Of a stretch of 35,754 nucleotides of DNA, positions 1-7,952 are shown in pieces. Each line of letters opens with the position of its first letter. Within the stretch, counting starts at the first letter, position 1. This stretch comes from Sunxiuqinia dokdonensis (GTDB lineage Bacteria > Bacteroidota > Bacteroidia > Bacteroidales > Prolixibacteraceae): positions 1 through 35,754 of the forward strand of contig NZ_LGIA01000124.1 in the NCBI RefSeq assembly GCF_001270965.1. Reading direction: 5' to 3'. A program made the translations under genes and the position numbers. Below the pieces are notes generated by a model that saw nothing but the letters and a program-made list of their open reading frames with translations, was not told the DNA's origin and made no database searches.

Positions 1-291
1 CTGATCACCCTTTCGATGCCCGTGGCATCGGATGTTTATAGAAACACAGCATCAGGGAAAGATGCGATCCCGGATGGGATCGAACGGCTTGCTTCCTTGC
101 CATTTTTCTACGAACATGTAAATCCGCTGGATTTAAAAATAAAATATCGGAGGATGATTACGAGGCTTAACCTCTGTTTTTCTTACAGATCCCGATCTTC
201 ATCGGGATGACGGCTGAGGGTTGGTGTTACATTAAAAGCTGTTGCCGGCTTATTGATCGAATGACTTCGAATCATCCGATCAATAAAACAC
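1..291. other. Non-coding, hairpin-rich stretch
   Basis: I see no convincing gene here. The longest open frame (16-210, 64 residues) has no recognisable family features. The stretch holds three short perfect inverted repeats: 14-30 (CGATGCC/GGCATCG, loop CGT), 65-82 (CGATCCC/GGGATCG, loop GGAT) and 189-208 (ATCCCGAT/ATCGGGAT, loop CTTC). A larger imperfect hairpin lies at 250-286. It may be the far 3' region of nifJ or an intergenic region whose other neighbour lies outside the window. Confidence 0.5.
250..286. repeat. Long imperfect palindrome downstream of the nifJ terminator
   Basis: TTATTGATCG (250-259) pairs with CGATCAATAA (277-286). Inside, ATGA (261-264) pairs with TCAT (272-275), and the centre is TTCGAA with one bulged C. 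No T-run follows directly on either side, so a simple terminator is unlikely. It may be an operator, a mRNA-stabilising 3' hairpin or a dispersed palindrome. Confidence 0.5.
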
Positions 292-326
292 AAAAAAAGC
301 CACCCTCCCGTAGGAAGATGGCTTTT
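292..326 (-). terminator. Rho-independent terminator of nifJ
   Basis: Read on the minus strand, about 30 bases past the nifJ stop, AAAGCCA and TGGCTTT close a stem. Its upper part is imperfectly paired around a CGTA loop (CTTCC/GGAGG region). The stem is followed by a run of seven T. This is a classical intrinsic terminator. Confidence 0.8.
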
Positions 327-355
327 GAACTATAGTAAACGGTTTTTTTCTCAGA

Positions 356-3300
356 TTACTTTTCTTCGACCGTTTCCGGCGCAAAGTTCATAGCAGCGAA
401 CCGCTTGTAGGAAGCATGACGCCATTTGGCATTTTCTTCCGACGCTTTAAACAGTTCGGCAGCTTGTTCCGGGAATGACTTTTTCAGTGAAGTATAACGA
501 ACTTCGCCGTTCAGGAATTCCTGGAATTTGCTCCAGTCCGGATCTTTTGAATCGAGTACAAAAGGATTTTTCCCTTCCGCTTCGATCATCGGGTTGTAGC
601 GGTACAGTGACCAGTAACCTGCTTCAACGGCTTTCTTCTCCTCAGCCTGGGTGGCACCCATGCTGGCACGCAGTCCGTGGTTGATACATGGAGAATAAGC
701 GATGATCAGCGATGGTCCCGGGTAAGCTTCTGCTTCGCGGATCGCTTTCAGGTATTGTGCCTGGTTAGCACCCATAGCCACTTGTGCTACATAAACATAG
801 CCGTACGACATGGCCATCACACCCAAGTCTTTCTTACGGATTTTTTTACCTGAGGAAGCGAATTTGGCCACAGCACCAACCGGAGTCGATTTTGAAGCCT
901 GACCACCGGTGTTGGAGTAAACTTCGGTGTCCATCACCAATACGTTTACATCTTCGCCCGAAGCCAATACGTGATCCAAACCACCGTAACCGATGTCGTA
1001 AGCCCATCCGTCGCCACCAAATACCCAAACTGATTTTTTCACCAGGTATTTTTTCAGGCTCAGAATGTCTTTGGCATAGGTCTCTTCGTTACCAGCCAGT
1101 ACTTCCAGTACTTTTGCTGATGCTTCTTTGCTTGCTTCGGCATTGTCTTTTCCTTCAATCCAGGCAGTAAAAGCCGCTTTCACATCTTCAGCAATACCAT
1201 TTTGCAATGCTTCGCTCATGATCATCTCAATGCGGTCGCGTTGTGCGTTCACACCTTCGGCCATACCAAAACCATATTCGGCATTGTCTTCAAACAAGGA
1301 GTTGGCCCATGCTGGTCCTTCGCCACTTTCTTTGTGCTTGCAATAAGGCGTTGCCGGAGCCGATCCACCGTAGATAGAAGAACAACCGGTTGCGTTGGCA
1401 ATCATCATGCGCTCGCCAAACAGCTGGGTAATCAGCTTGATGTATGGTGTTTCACCACAACCTGCGCAAGCTCCGGAGAACTCAAACAACGGCTGTGCAA
1501 ACTGTGAATTTTTCACTGACTTAAACTTGTCAACCACTTTCTCTTTGTAAGTGACTTGCTTGTCCATATAATCCCAGCGCGCAATTTGCGACTCCTGTGA
1601 TCCCAGCGGTTTCATGATCAATGATTTCTCCTTGGAAGGACACACCTCAGCACAGTTTCCACAACCGGTACAATCGAGTACAGACACCTGAATACGGAAA
1701 TTCAAGCCCGGAAATTGTTTGGTTGGTGTCGCTGTTTTGACGGCTGTTCCTTCCGGTGCATTGGCCAGTTCTTCTTCGGTGAGCAGGAACGGACGGATAG
1801 CAGCGTGAGGACAAACGTAAGCACATTGGTTACACTGAATACAGTTGTCTTCCTGCCATTCGGGCACGTTGACCGCGATTCCGCGTTTTTCGAAAGCAGC
1901 GGTTCCTTGCTCAAAGGTACCATCTTCGTAACCTACAAAAGTAGATACTGGCAGGTTGTTTCCTTTTTGTGCGTTGATCACGTCAACAAATTTGCTGATG
2001 TAATCCGGACGGTCAGTGGCAGCTACTTCTTCTTCGAGCTTGATTTCTTTCCACTCGGCAGGAACAGCAACTTTAACCACGTTTTTACCTCCGGCTTCAA
2101 CGGCGGCAAAGTTCATGTTTACGATTTTCTCTCCTTTGGCACCGTACGATTTTACAATCGCTTTTTTCATGGCATCAACAGCCTGGTCGTAAGGAATTAC
2201 GCCAGTGATCTTGAAGAAAGCCGACTGCATGATGGTGTTGGTCCGGGTTCCCAGGCCAAGCTCTTCGCCCAGTTTGGTTCCGTTGATGATGTAGAATTTG
2301 ATTTCGTTTTCGGCCAGGTAACGCTTCATGGCGTCGGGCAGGCGTTTTTTGGTTTCTTCTTCATCCCAAATCGAGTTCAACAAGAATGAACCACCTTTTT
2401 TCAGGCCTTTCAACACGTCATACAAGTTCACGTATGCCGGAACGTGGCAAGCCACAAAGTCGGGCGTCGTGATCAGGTAAGTTGACCGGATCGGGCTGTC
2501 GCCAAAACGCAGGTGAGAACAAGTGAAACCACCCGATTTTTTTGAGTCATATTCGAAATAACCCTGGCAGAATTTATCGGTTGTGTCACCAATAATTTTG
2601 ATCGAGTTTTTGTTGGCACCAACCGTACCATCCGAACCTAAACCGTAAAATTTAGCTTCGTAAGTTCCTTCAGGCGAAACTTTAATTTCTTCTTTCAGCG
2701 GAAGTGACTTGAAGGTCACGTCGTCAACAATACCCAGTGTGAATCCGTTTTTCGGCTCGGGAAGTTCCAGGTTTTCGTAAACCGACATGATTTGCGATGG
2801 CGTGGTGTCTTTTGAACCCAAACCAAAGCGTCCGCCAACAATCACAGGCGCATTTTCTTTTCCGTAGAACAGGTCTTTTACTTCCAGATACAGTGGTTCG
2901 CCGTTTGTTCCGGGCTCTTTGCTGCGGTCAAGAATGGCAATGCGCTTCACTGATTTTGGCAGCACATTCATAAAGTATTTGGCACTGAACGGACGATACA
3001 GGTGTACCGACAACAGACCAACTTTCTTGCCTTGGGCAGCCAGGTGATCGATGGTTTCCTTAATGGTTTCAGTAACCGAACCCATCGCGATGATAATGTT
3101 TTCAGCCTCTTTGTCACCGTAGTAAGTAAACGGGTGGTATTCGCGCCCGGTCAATTTGGTAATTTCCTGCATGTAGCTTTCTACAATGTCAGGAACGGCA
3201 TCGTAAAATGCGTTGGAAGCTTCTTTTGCCTGGAAGAAAATGTCCGGGTTTTGAGCAGTACCACGGGTTTGTGGAGTTTCAGGATTTAACGCGCGATCGC

Positions 3301-3916
3301 GGAATGCTTGCAGTGCATCGTAGTCAATCAACGGGCGGATATCTTCCTGATCAATCACCTCAATTTTTTGAACTTCGTGTGAAGTCCGGAATCCATCGAA
3401 GAATGAAAGGAAAGGTACGCGCGATTTCAAGGTTGCCAGGTGCGAAACACCCGCCAAGTCCATTTCTTCCTGTACCGAACCGGCAGCCAACATGGCGAAT
3501 CCGGTTTGACGGGCCGCGTAAACATCGGAGTGGTCGCCAAAGATTGACAAGGCGTGTCCAGCCAGGGCACGGGCACTTACGTGGAAAACAGTCGGCAGCA
3601 ATTCGCCGGCAATTTTGTACATGTTCGGAATCATCAACAACAAGCCTTGTGAGGCCGTGTAAGTTGAAGTCAATGCGCCTGATTGCAACGCTCCGTGAAC
3701 AGCACCCGCAGCGCCACCTTCACTCTGCATCTCTGCTAAACGTACCGGACGTCCAAATAAGTTCTTTTTCCCTTTTGCAGCCCATTCATCCACATATTCG
3801 GCCATGGTTGACGATGGCGTAATGGGATAGATACAGGCAACTTCGCTAAACATGTAACTCATGTACGCTGCCGCGTAGTTTCCGTCACACGTAATGAATT
3901 TTTTTTCTTTTGCCAT
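356..3916 (-). CDS. nifJ: Pyruvate:ferredoxin (flavodoxin) oxidoreductase
   Basis: Single-chain homodimeric PFOR that converts pyruvate and CoA to acetyl-CoA, CO2 and reduced ferredoxin in the cytoplasm using thiamine diphosphate and [4Fe-4S] clusters. The 1186-residue length is normal for the family. The N-terminal pyruvate-binding domain carries YPITPSSTMAEYVDEW. Two ferredoxin-type cluster motifs follow in the middle (CIQCNQCAYVCP and CTGCGNCAEVCP). The C-terminal thiamine domain begins with CAGCGETPY, and GDGWAYDIGYGG plus YSNTGGQ mark the cofactor site. I start at ATG 3916 (MAKEKKFITCDGN); an in-frame TTG at 3925 sits directly after the stop of the upstream gene and is less likely. The gene lies 10 bp downstream of the four-helix-bundle gene on the same strand, and I see no good promoter in the gap. 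It ends at a clear terminator. Identification is secure. Confidence 0.97.
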   Translation of the reverse strand: MAKEKKFITCDGNYAAAYMSYMFSEVACIYPITPSSTMAEYVDEWAAKGKKNLFGRPVRLAEMQSEGGAAGAVHGALQSGALTSTYTASQGLLLMIPNMYKIAGELLPTVFHVSARALAGHALSIFGDHSDVYAARQTGFAMLAAGSVQEEMDLAGVSHLATLKSRVPFLSFFDGFRTSHEVQKIEVIDQEDIRPLIDYDALQAFRDRALNPETPQTRGTAQNPDIFFQAKEASNAFYDAVPDIVESYMQEITKLTGREYHPFTYYGDKEAENIIIAMGSVTETIKETIDHLAAQGKKVGLLSVHLYRPFSAKYFMNVLPKSVKRIAILDRSKEPGTNGEPLYLEVKDLFYGKENAPVIVGGRFGLGSKDTTPSQIMSVYENLELPEPKNGFTLGIVDDVTFKSLPLKEEIKVSPEGTYEAKFYGLGSDGTVGANKNSIKIIGDTTDKFCQGYFEYDSKKSGGFTCSHLRFGDSPIRSTYLITTPDFVACHVPAYVNLYDVLKGLKKGGSFLLNSIWDEEETKKRLPDAMKRYLAENEIKFYIINGTKLGEELGLGTRTNTIMQSAFFKITGVIPYDQAVDAMKKAIVKSYGAKGEKIVNMNFAAVEAGGKNVVKVAVPAEWKEIKLEEEVAATDRPDYISKFVDVINAQKGNNLPVSTFVGYEDGTFEQGTAAFEKRGIAVNVPEWQEDNCIQCNQCAYVCPHAAIRPFLLTEEELANAPEGTAVKTATPTKQFPGLNFRIQVSVLDCTGCGNCAEVCPSKEKSLIMKPLGSQESQIARWDYMDKQVTYKEKVVDKFKSVKNSQFAQPLFEFSGACAGCGETPYIKLITQLFGERMMIANATGCSSIYGGSAPATPYCKHKESGEGPAWANSLFEDNAEYGFGMAEGVNAQRDRIEMIMSEALQNGIAEDVKAAFTAWIEGKDNAEASKEASAKVLEVLAGNEETYAKDILSLKKYLVKKSVWVFGGDGWAYDIGYGGLDHVLASGEDVNVLVMDTEVYSNTGGQASKSTPVGAVAKFASSGKKIRKKDLGVMAMSYGYVYVAQVAMGANQAQYLKAIREAEAYPGPSLIIAYSPCINHGLRASMGATQAEEKKAVEAGYWSLYRYNPMIEAEGKNPFVLDSKDPDWSKFQEFLNGEVRYTSLKKSFPEQAAELFKASEENAKWRHASYKRFAAMNFAPETVEEK

Positions 3917-3926
3917 TTTATTCAAG

Positions 3927-4439
3927 TTAAATTTCAGATTTATATTCTTTTGATTCTCGATTCTTGTTGTTGGATACTTGATCCGGGATACTTGATCCTT
4001 GATCGATACTTGATCCTTGATCTTGGATTGCAGGTATGTTTGTAAAATATTCTTGTTCTGGTTCTTTCAATTGGTTGTGCTTCACTTTTACGACTTCAAT
4101 AAAACGATTTAACTTCATTCCCAGGTGGTTCGCCAGTTGAAGAAGTTCATCGTAGCTTTTTCGACTTTTCAGCGACTGGGTTTCCCACAAAGTTTCTAAA
4201 TGATCGATGCTCTCATCGTTTGAAGCCAGTGCATTGATCAGGAAGCGAATGAAATCCTGCTTGTACTCTCTTCTTCCGTAGCCTTCAACAATCAGCGAAC
4301 GGGTGCTTTTGGAAGAGCGTCGAATCTGGCTGCCCTCTTCATAAAGCTCAAAAGCTGGAAGCTCGGTCATGGTCATCTTGTGAACTTTAATTGAAAGCTC
4401 ACGAGCCAAAGTCCATATTTCCAGCTTTTTATACGACAT
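3927..4439 (-). CDS. Four-helix bundle protein (S23 / 23S rRNA intervening-sequence family)
   Basis: A 170-residue protein of the S23/IVS four-helix-bundle family, relatives of which are encoded in 23S rRNA intervening sequences and as stand-alone chromosomal genes; avd-type proteins of diversity-generating retroelements share the fold. Family marks are the start [14 protein letters not shown], the central [18 protein letters not shown] and the helical [18 protein letters not shown] segment. The core is about the first 125 residues. The tail (about residues 138-170: [15 protein letters not shown], then an Asn/Lys/Glu-rich end) is low complexity and is encoded by heptamer repeats. A second heptamer array lies just upstream. 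Molecular function is unknown. Start is ATG 4439. No reverse transcriptase or rRNA is present here, so this is a solitary copy. Confidence 0.85.
   Translation of the reverse strand: MSYKKLEIWTLARELSIKVHKMTMTELPAFELYEEGSQIRRSSKSTRSLIVEGYGRREYKQDFIRFLINALASNDESIDHLETLWETQSLKSRKSYDELLQLANHLGMKLNRFIEVVKVKHNQLKEPEQEYFTNIPAIQDQGSSIDQGSSIPDQVSNNKNRESKEYKSEI
3959..4030. repeat. Heptamer repeat array inside the 3' end of the four-helix gene
   Basis: On the minus strand the units are ATCAAGG, ATCAAGT and variants (ATCCAAG, ATCCCGG, ATCCAAC, ATCGAGA), about ten copies with one four-base insertion (ATCG). Because 7 is not a multiple of 3, the array is read in all phases and encodes the repetitive [11 protein letters not shown] tail. 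It differs in unit from the array upstream of the gene, although both match GATNNNN on the minus strand. Confidence 0.75.
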
Positions 4440-4474
4440 CCTTTTTAATTTTATCTATTCTCTTCAATCCTTTT

Positions 4475-4544
4475 ATCTAGCATCTAGCATCTAGCATCTA
4501 GCATCCAGCATCTAATATCCAGCATCCAGTATCCAGCATCTAGT
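4475..4544. repeat. Ten-copy heptamer tandem array between ATPase and four-helix gene
   Basis: Ten consecutive 7-bp units on the plus strand: ATCTAGC four times, then ATCCAGC, ATCTAAT, ATCCAGC, ATCCAGT, ATCCAGC and ATCTAGT. The array starts at the ATPase stop codon (TAG at 4542-4540 is part of the last unit) and runs to about 35 bp before the four-helix start codon. There is no spacer structure, so it is not CRISPR. Confidence 0.9.
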
Positions 4545-5715
4545 ACAAAAATCCAAACAACCACAAGGGGATCTTATTCTCGCTGCCGGTTTCAATCATG
4601 TCGGCAGCTGCATAAGTTCCATCTTCCGGCTCCGTATATTTTCCTCCAATCATGAAGTGGTATTTTTCGTTCACCTTAAAGTCACCTTTGTCCGAGCTTT
4701 TTACCTGGTGCTGGTAGCCCACCTGGTTGTAAAAGAAGGTGGTCCGTAAATTTCGGTTACTGGTGTTGTTCGGTTCTACGGCAAACAGCAGATTGGTGTT
4801 GTGCATATAAACCAAATCCGGCTTTTTCGATTGATCTTCGCTGCCATTTTGAAACAGCAGGTTGACGAGACGCGCGTTTTTCAAGTAGCGCATGTAGTTC
4901 ATAATTGTAGCCCGCGAGGTTTCCACTTCGTTGCTTACCTTGCTGATGTTTGGCGAAAATGGCGCCTCACTGGCAGTGATTTGCAACAGCTTTCTCAGCT
5001 TGGGAAGATATTTCAACTCCAATTGGTTGAGATAAGTTACATCCAGCTCCAAGGCCAGGTTGACATGTTTGAGCAGCTTTTCGTAATAAAACGATTTGTT
5101 GTTCAAAAAATACGGATAAAAGCCGGTTTGCAAATATTCCTGAAAGTAGGCCAGCGGCTTGATGTGCCCGGTAATTTCGTTTGCAATGGACTGGTGGTTG
5201 GCCAGTATTTCATCGAGCTTATAGCGCCGGAACTCATGTTTACCGTGGAAATTTAAGTATTCGCGGAATGACAATCCTTCCAGATGATAGACTTTGGCGA
5301 TGTTTTTCAGGGCTGCATTTCCTTCGATGACTCTCAAAACAGGCGATGCCGTGAAAACAACTTTAAGCTCCGGGAGATTGTCGTAACAAGCACGCAATTC
5401 TTCCGACCATTCCGGATATTTATGAATTTGATCCAGGATGAGCACTTTGCCACCTTTTTTATAGAATTCGTCGGCGAAGTTGTAAATCTTGCGCCGCGTA
5501 AAGTAAAAATTGTTCAGGTTGACATACAAGCAGGTCTTGTCGTCGGCATATTTTTCTTTTACCAGGTCGAGCAGAAAGCTTGTTTTGCCTACTCCCCGAA
5601 AACCTTTGATACCAATCAGCCGGTGCGACCAGTCAATCTCATCCATCAGTTCGCGGCGAATGGTTTCGCGCGATTGTTCGAAAAGCGTTTGATGTATGTG
5701 TATAAGATGTTCCAC
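4540..5715 (-). CDS. AAA-family ATPase with DUF4143-like C-terminal domain
   Basis: Predicted P-loop ATPase of the widespread AAA_14/DUF4143 family, whose role is not settled. With the GTG start at 5715 the protein has 391 residues. Walker A is GFRGVGKTS (about residues 38-46). Walker B is KVLILDQIHKYP (about 91-101). A SFREYL motif (about 150-156) and a C-terminal domain with a winged-helix-like segment (SRATIMNYMRYLKNARLV) follow. The residue after the Walker B Asp is Gln, where the family usually has Glu, and the C-terminal GGK motif reads FMIGGK where relatives often show an acidic residue. Activity may be reduced or altered. The open frame extends to a TTG at 5772, but a good promoter lies between, so the GTG is preferred. 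The stop lies in the heptamer array. Confidence 0.75.
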   Translation of the reverse strand: MEHLIHIHQTLFEQSRETIRRELMDEIDWSHRLIGIKGFRGVGKTSFLLDLVKEKYADDKTCLYVNLNNFYFTRRKIYNFADEFYKKGGKVLILDQIHKYPEWSEELRACYDNLPELKVVFTASPVLRVIEGNAALKNIAKVYHLEGLSFREYLNFHGKHEFRRYKLDEILANHQSIANEITGHIKPLAYFQEYLQTGFYPYFLNNKSFYYEKLLKHVNLALELDVTYLNQLELKYLPKLRKLLQITASEAPFSPNISKVSNEVETSRATIMNYMRYLKNARLVNLLFQNGSEDQSKKPDLVYMHNTNLLFAVEPNNTSNRNLRTTFFYNQVGYQHQVKSSDKGDFKVNEKYHFMIGGKYTEPEDGTYAAADMIETGSENKIPLWLFGFLY

Positions 5716-5740
5716 TTGTATCTGATCTATTTTCTGCAAG

Positions 5741-5772
5741 CAAAAGTAAACATGAAGTTTGATATTTTGCAA
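5741..5772 (-). promoter_or_regulatory. Bacteroidota-type promoter for the ATPase gene
   Basis: On the minus strand the -7 element TACTTTTG (5748-5741) fits the TAnnTTTG consensus exactly. A TTG at 5772-5770 lies 21 bases upstream in the -33 position. Transcription would start about 15-20 bases before the GTG at 5715, which is the reason for choosing that start. Confidence 0.55.
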
Positions 5773-5878
5773 TGTAGAGATAACAATTTCGCCCGGAATG
5801 TGTAATTTATAATTAATAAAAATAAGCGTTTGACTGGCCTCCGATCTCCAAAAATTAAGAGGGACAATGGATAATACC

Positions 5879-5886
5879 TATTTTTG
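5879..5886 (+). promoter_or_regulatory. Probable -7 element for the U32 peptidase gene
   Basis: TATTTTTG matches TAnnTTTG exactly, 18 bases before the ATG at 5904. The -33 region is weak. If used, transcription starts downstream of the in-frame GTG at 5886, favouring ATG 5904 as the start. Confidence 0.4.
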
Positions 5887-5903
5887 TGAAAATTACTTTG
5901 TTT

Positions 5904-7892
5904 ATGCGTATCCAAAATCCTGAATTGCTTCTGCCTGCCGGCAATACCGAGTCGTTTTATGCTGCCCTGGAAGGTGGCGCCGACGCAGTTTATCTGGGCT
6001 TGACTAGCTTCAACGCGCGTGGTCGTGCAGCCAATTTCACGGAAAGTCATTTGCTGGCTGCTTTGCAGGAAGCCCGAAAGCGCCGGGTGAAAATATATGT
6101 GACCCTGAATACGGTGATTAAGAATAAAGAAATCGAGCCCTTGCTCGATGTGCTGGCTTTTTTGGAGCAGGCCGGAGTTGATGCCATTATTATTCAAGAC
6201 TGGGGTTTGTATTACCTGGCTAGGCTGCGTTTCCGGAAACTGGTGATTCATGCCAGCACGCAAATGGGAAATCACAATTCGCCGGGTGTCGCCTTTTCGG
6301 AACAAAAAGGAATGGCCCGGGTGATTTTGGCGCGCGAGCTCACCAAGACCGAGTTGAAAAAAATTGCTGCAAAAGCCAATACGGAACTGGAGTTGTTTGT
6401 GCATGGCGCTTTATGCTATTCGTTTTCGGGCATGTGTTTTTTTAGCAGTTACCTGGGCGGCCGCGGTGCCAACCGGGGCTTGTGTGCCCAGCCTTGCCGG
6501 CGGATGTACAAAGATGATCAGCAAGATAAGTTTTTGTTTAATCTGAAAGATAACCAACAACTGCCGAACCTGGAGGAACTAAAGGCGCTGGGCATCCGTT
6601 CGCTGAAAGTGGAAGGCCGCATGAAATCGGCCGATTACGTGTATCGGGTGGCCCAGGCTTACCGAACGGCTATTGATCATCCGGAGAAAAGGGAGGAAGC
6701 GGAAGAACTGCTGAAACTGGATTTCGGTCGCGAAAAGATGGCGTACTTTCTTGGGAAAGACGTGAAAGAAGGTATTACCGATTCCTCAAACACCGGTATT
6801 CCGGTTGGTTTTGTGAGCCGGGTGAAGAACCGCGAACTGACCTTCGAGTCCGGCATTGACCTGAAGGAAGGGGATCGGATCCGGATTCGAAATGTGCGAA
6901 ACGAAAGTACGTTTAATGCCCGCCTGCAAGCCTTGCAAAGAGCGAATAACCGGTACTCCTTTGTGCTGGACAGCAAAGAAACCGTCCAGGCAGGTGATGA
7001 ACTATTCTGGGTGGGGCGTAAGGCGAAGGCGCTGCCTGCCAAATTCAGAAAACTGCCCAATTATCGGGCGGTGAGACTGCCACTTTCCGAGAAAAAACGA
7101 TTTCGGGAGCAACTGACAATAAAGCAAAAGGCTTCGACATCGCAGGTTTTTCTTCGGATTGACGATCCGAAATGGTTCGACTGGTTGCGGACCGACGAGC
7201 TTGATGGAATTGTGCTGTCGTTCTCTCGCAGACAGTTGGAGGCCTTTGACTTTTCGGCTTCGTTTGTTCAGGCAAACCAGGCGAAAATACACATTGAACT
7301 TCCCAAATTTATTGCCGAAGAACAAGTGGAAGACTGGAAATCGCTTTTGCATGAAATTGAAAAGCGAGGAATTGACCGGTTTTTTATTAGTCATTTGTCG
7401 CAGAAACTGTTGCTGGACAATTCCAGCCAAGTCATCAGCAACGAAAATGTGTATGTTTATAATGATGCGGCGGCCAAATTGATTCATGAAAGCCGGATCC
7501 ACAATTTTTGTTATCCTGTTGAAAACGATTTTGAAAATCTGAGGAGCATGAAAAACAAGCAGGGTTTTGTCGTCCTTCATTCGTATCCCGAACTGTTTTT
7601 TTCGCGCATGCCGGTGCAGGTTTCGGGTGCCGAAAATCGGTTTAAGGATGATGGCGGAAAATCGTTCGTCAAGTCGCAAAAAGACGGGATGACTATCGTG
7701 ACTCCGACGATTCCGGTAAGTCTTTTTCAATACCGAAAACAACTGGAGAAGGAGGGATTTTCGAATTTCATCATTGACCTGAATCACGAAAAGCCCACAA
7801 AAAATGCTTTGAAAAAAGTGATGACCAAGTTTCGGCTGGCCGAGCAGTTCCAGCCGTCCACAGTTTTCAACTTTAAAAAGGGCTTGGTTTGA
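5904..7892 (+). CDS. U32 family peptidase/hydroxylase-type protein (RlhA-like)
   Basis: A 662-residue member of the U32 family. Despite the peptidase name, several characterised members (RlhA, TrhP, UbiU/UbiV) are Fe-S proteins acting in RNA or quinone hydroxylation. The N-terminal TIM-barrel-like domain starts ELLLPAGNTESFYAALEGGA. The family signature ELFVHGALCYSFSGMC falls at about residues 163-178 and is followed by GRGANRGLCAQPCRR, giving Cys 171, 178, 194 and 198 as likely cluster ligands. The long middle and C-terminal parts fit the DUF3656-containing branch to which RlhA (23S rRNA C2501 hydroxylation) belongs, similar in length. A cytoplasmic RNA-modification role is therefore an inference. 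ATG 5904 is preferred over GTG 5886 because of the -7 element. It is divergent from the ATPase gene. Confidence 0.85.
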   Translation: MRIQNPELLLPAGNTESFYAALEGGADAVYLGLTSFNARGRAANFTESHLLAALQEARKRRVKIYVTLNTVIKNKEIEPLLDVLAFLEQAGVDAIIIQDWGLYYLARLRFRKLVIHASTQMGNHNSPGVAFSEQKGMARVILARELTKTELKKIAAKANTELELFVHGALCYSFSGMCFFSSYLGGRGANRGLCAQPCRRMYKDDQQDKFLFNLKDNQQLPNLEELKALGIRSLKVEGRMKSADYVYRVAQAYRTAIDHPEKREEAEELLKLDFGREKMAYFLGKDVKEGITDSSNTGIPVGFVSRVKNRELTFESGIDLKEGDRIRIRNVRNESTFNARLQALQRANNRYSFVLDSKETVQAGDELFWVGRKAKALPAKFRKLPNYRAVRLPLSEKKRFREQLTIKQKASTSQVFLRIDDPKWFDWLRTDELDGIVLSFSRRQLEAFDFSASFVQANQAKIHIELPKFIAEEQVEDWKSLLHEIEKRGIDRFFISHLSQKLLLDNSSQVISNENVYVYNDAAAKLIHESRIHNFCYPVENDFENLRSMKNKQGFVVLHSYPELFFSRMPVQVSGAENRFKDDGGKSFVKSQKDGMTIVTPTIPVSLFQYRKQLEKEGFSNFIIDLNHEKPTKNALKKVMTKFRLAEQFQPSTVFNFKKGLV

Positions 7893-7952
7893 GCAGATAA
7901 TTATATCTTAGTCTTGACGTTTGATTTTACGATAACTCTAACTTCGCTAAAC

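Noticed and set aside
16-210. 64-residue plus-strand frame
   Set aside because: It spans two inverted repeats, has no family features, and its composition does not resemble neighbouring coding DNA.
1715-2389. 224-residue frame antisense to nifJ
   Set aside because: It lies wholly inside the securely identified nifJ gene, and the translation has no family features.
3923-3925. TTG start for nifJ
   Set aside because: The ATG three codons later gives the usual MAKEKKF start; the TTG abuts the upstream stop.
3927-4439. Part of a diversity-generating retroelement (avd gene)
   Set aside because: No reverse transcriptase, template repeat or variable repeat is seen nearby.
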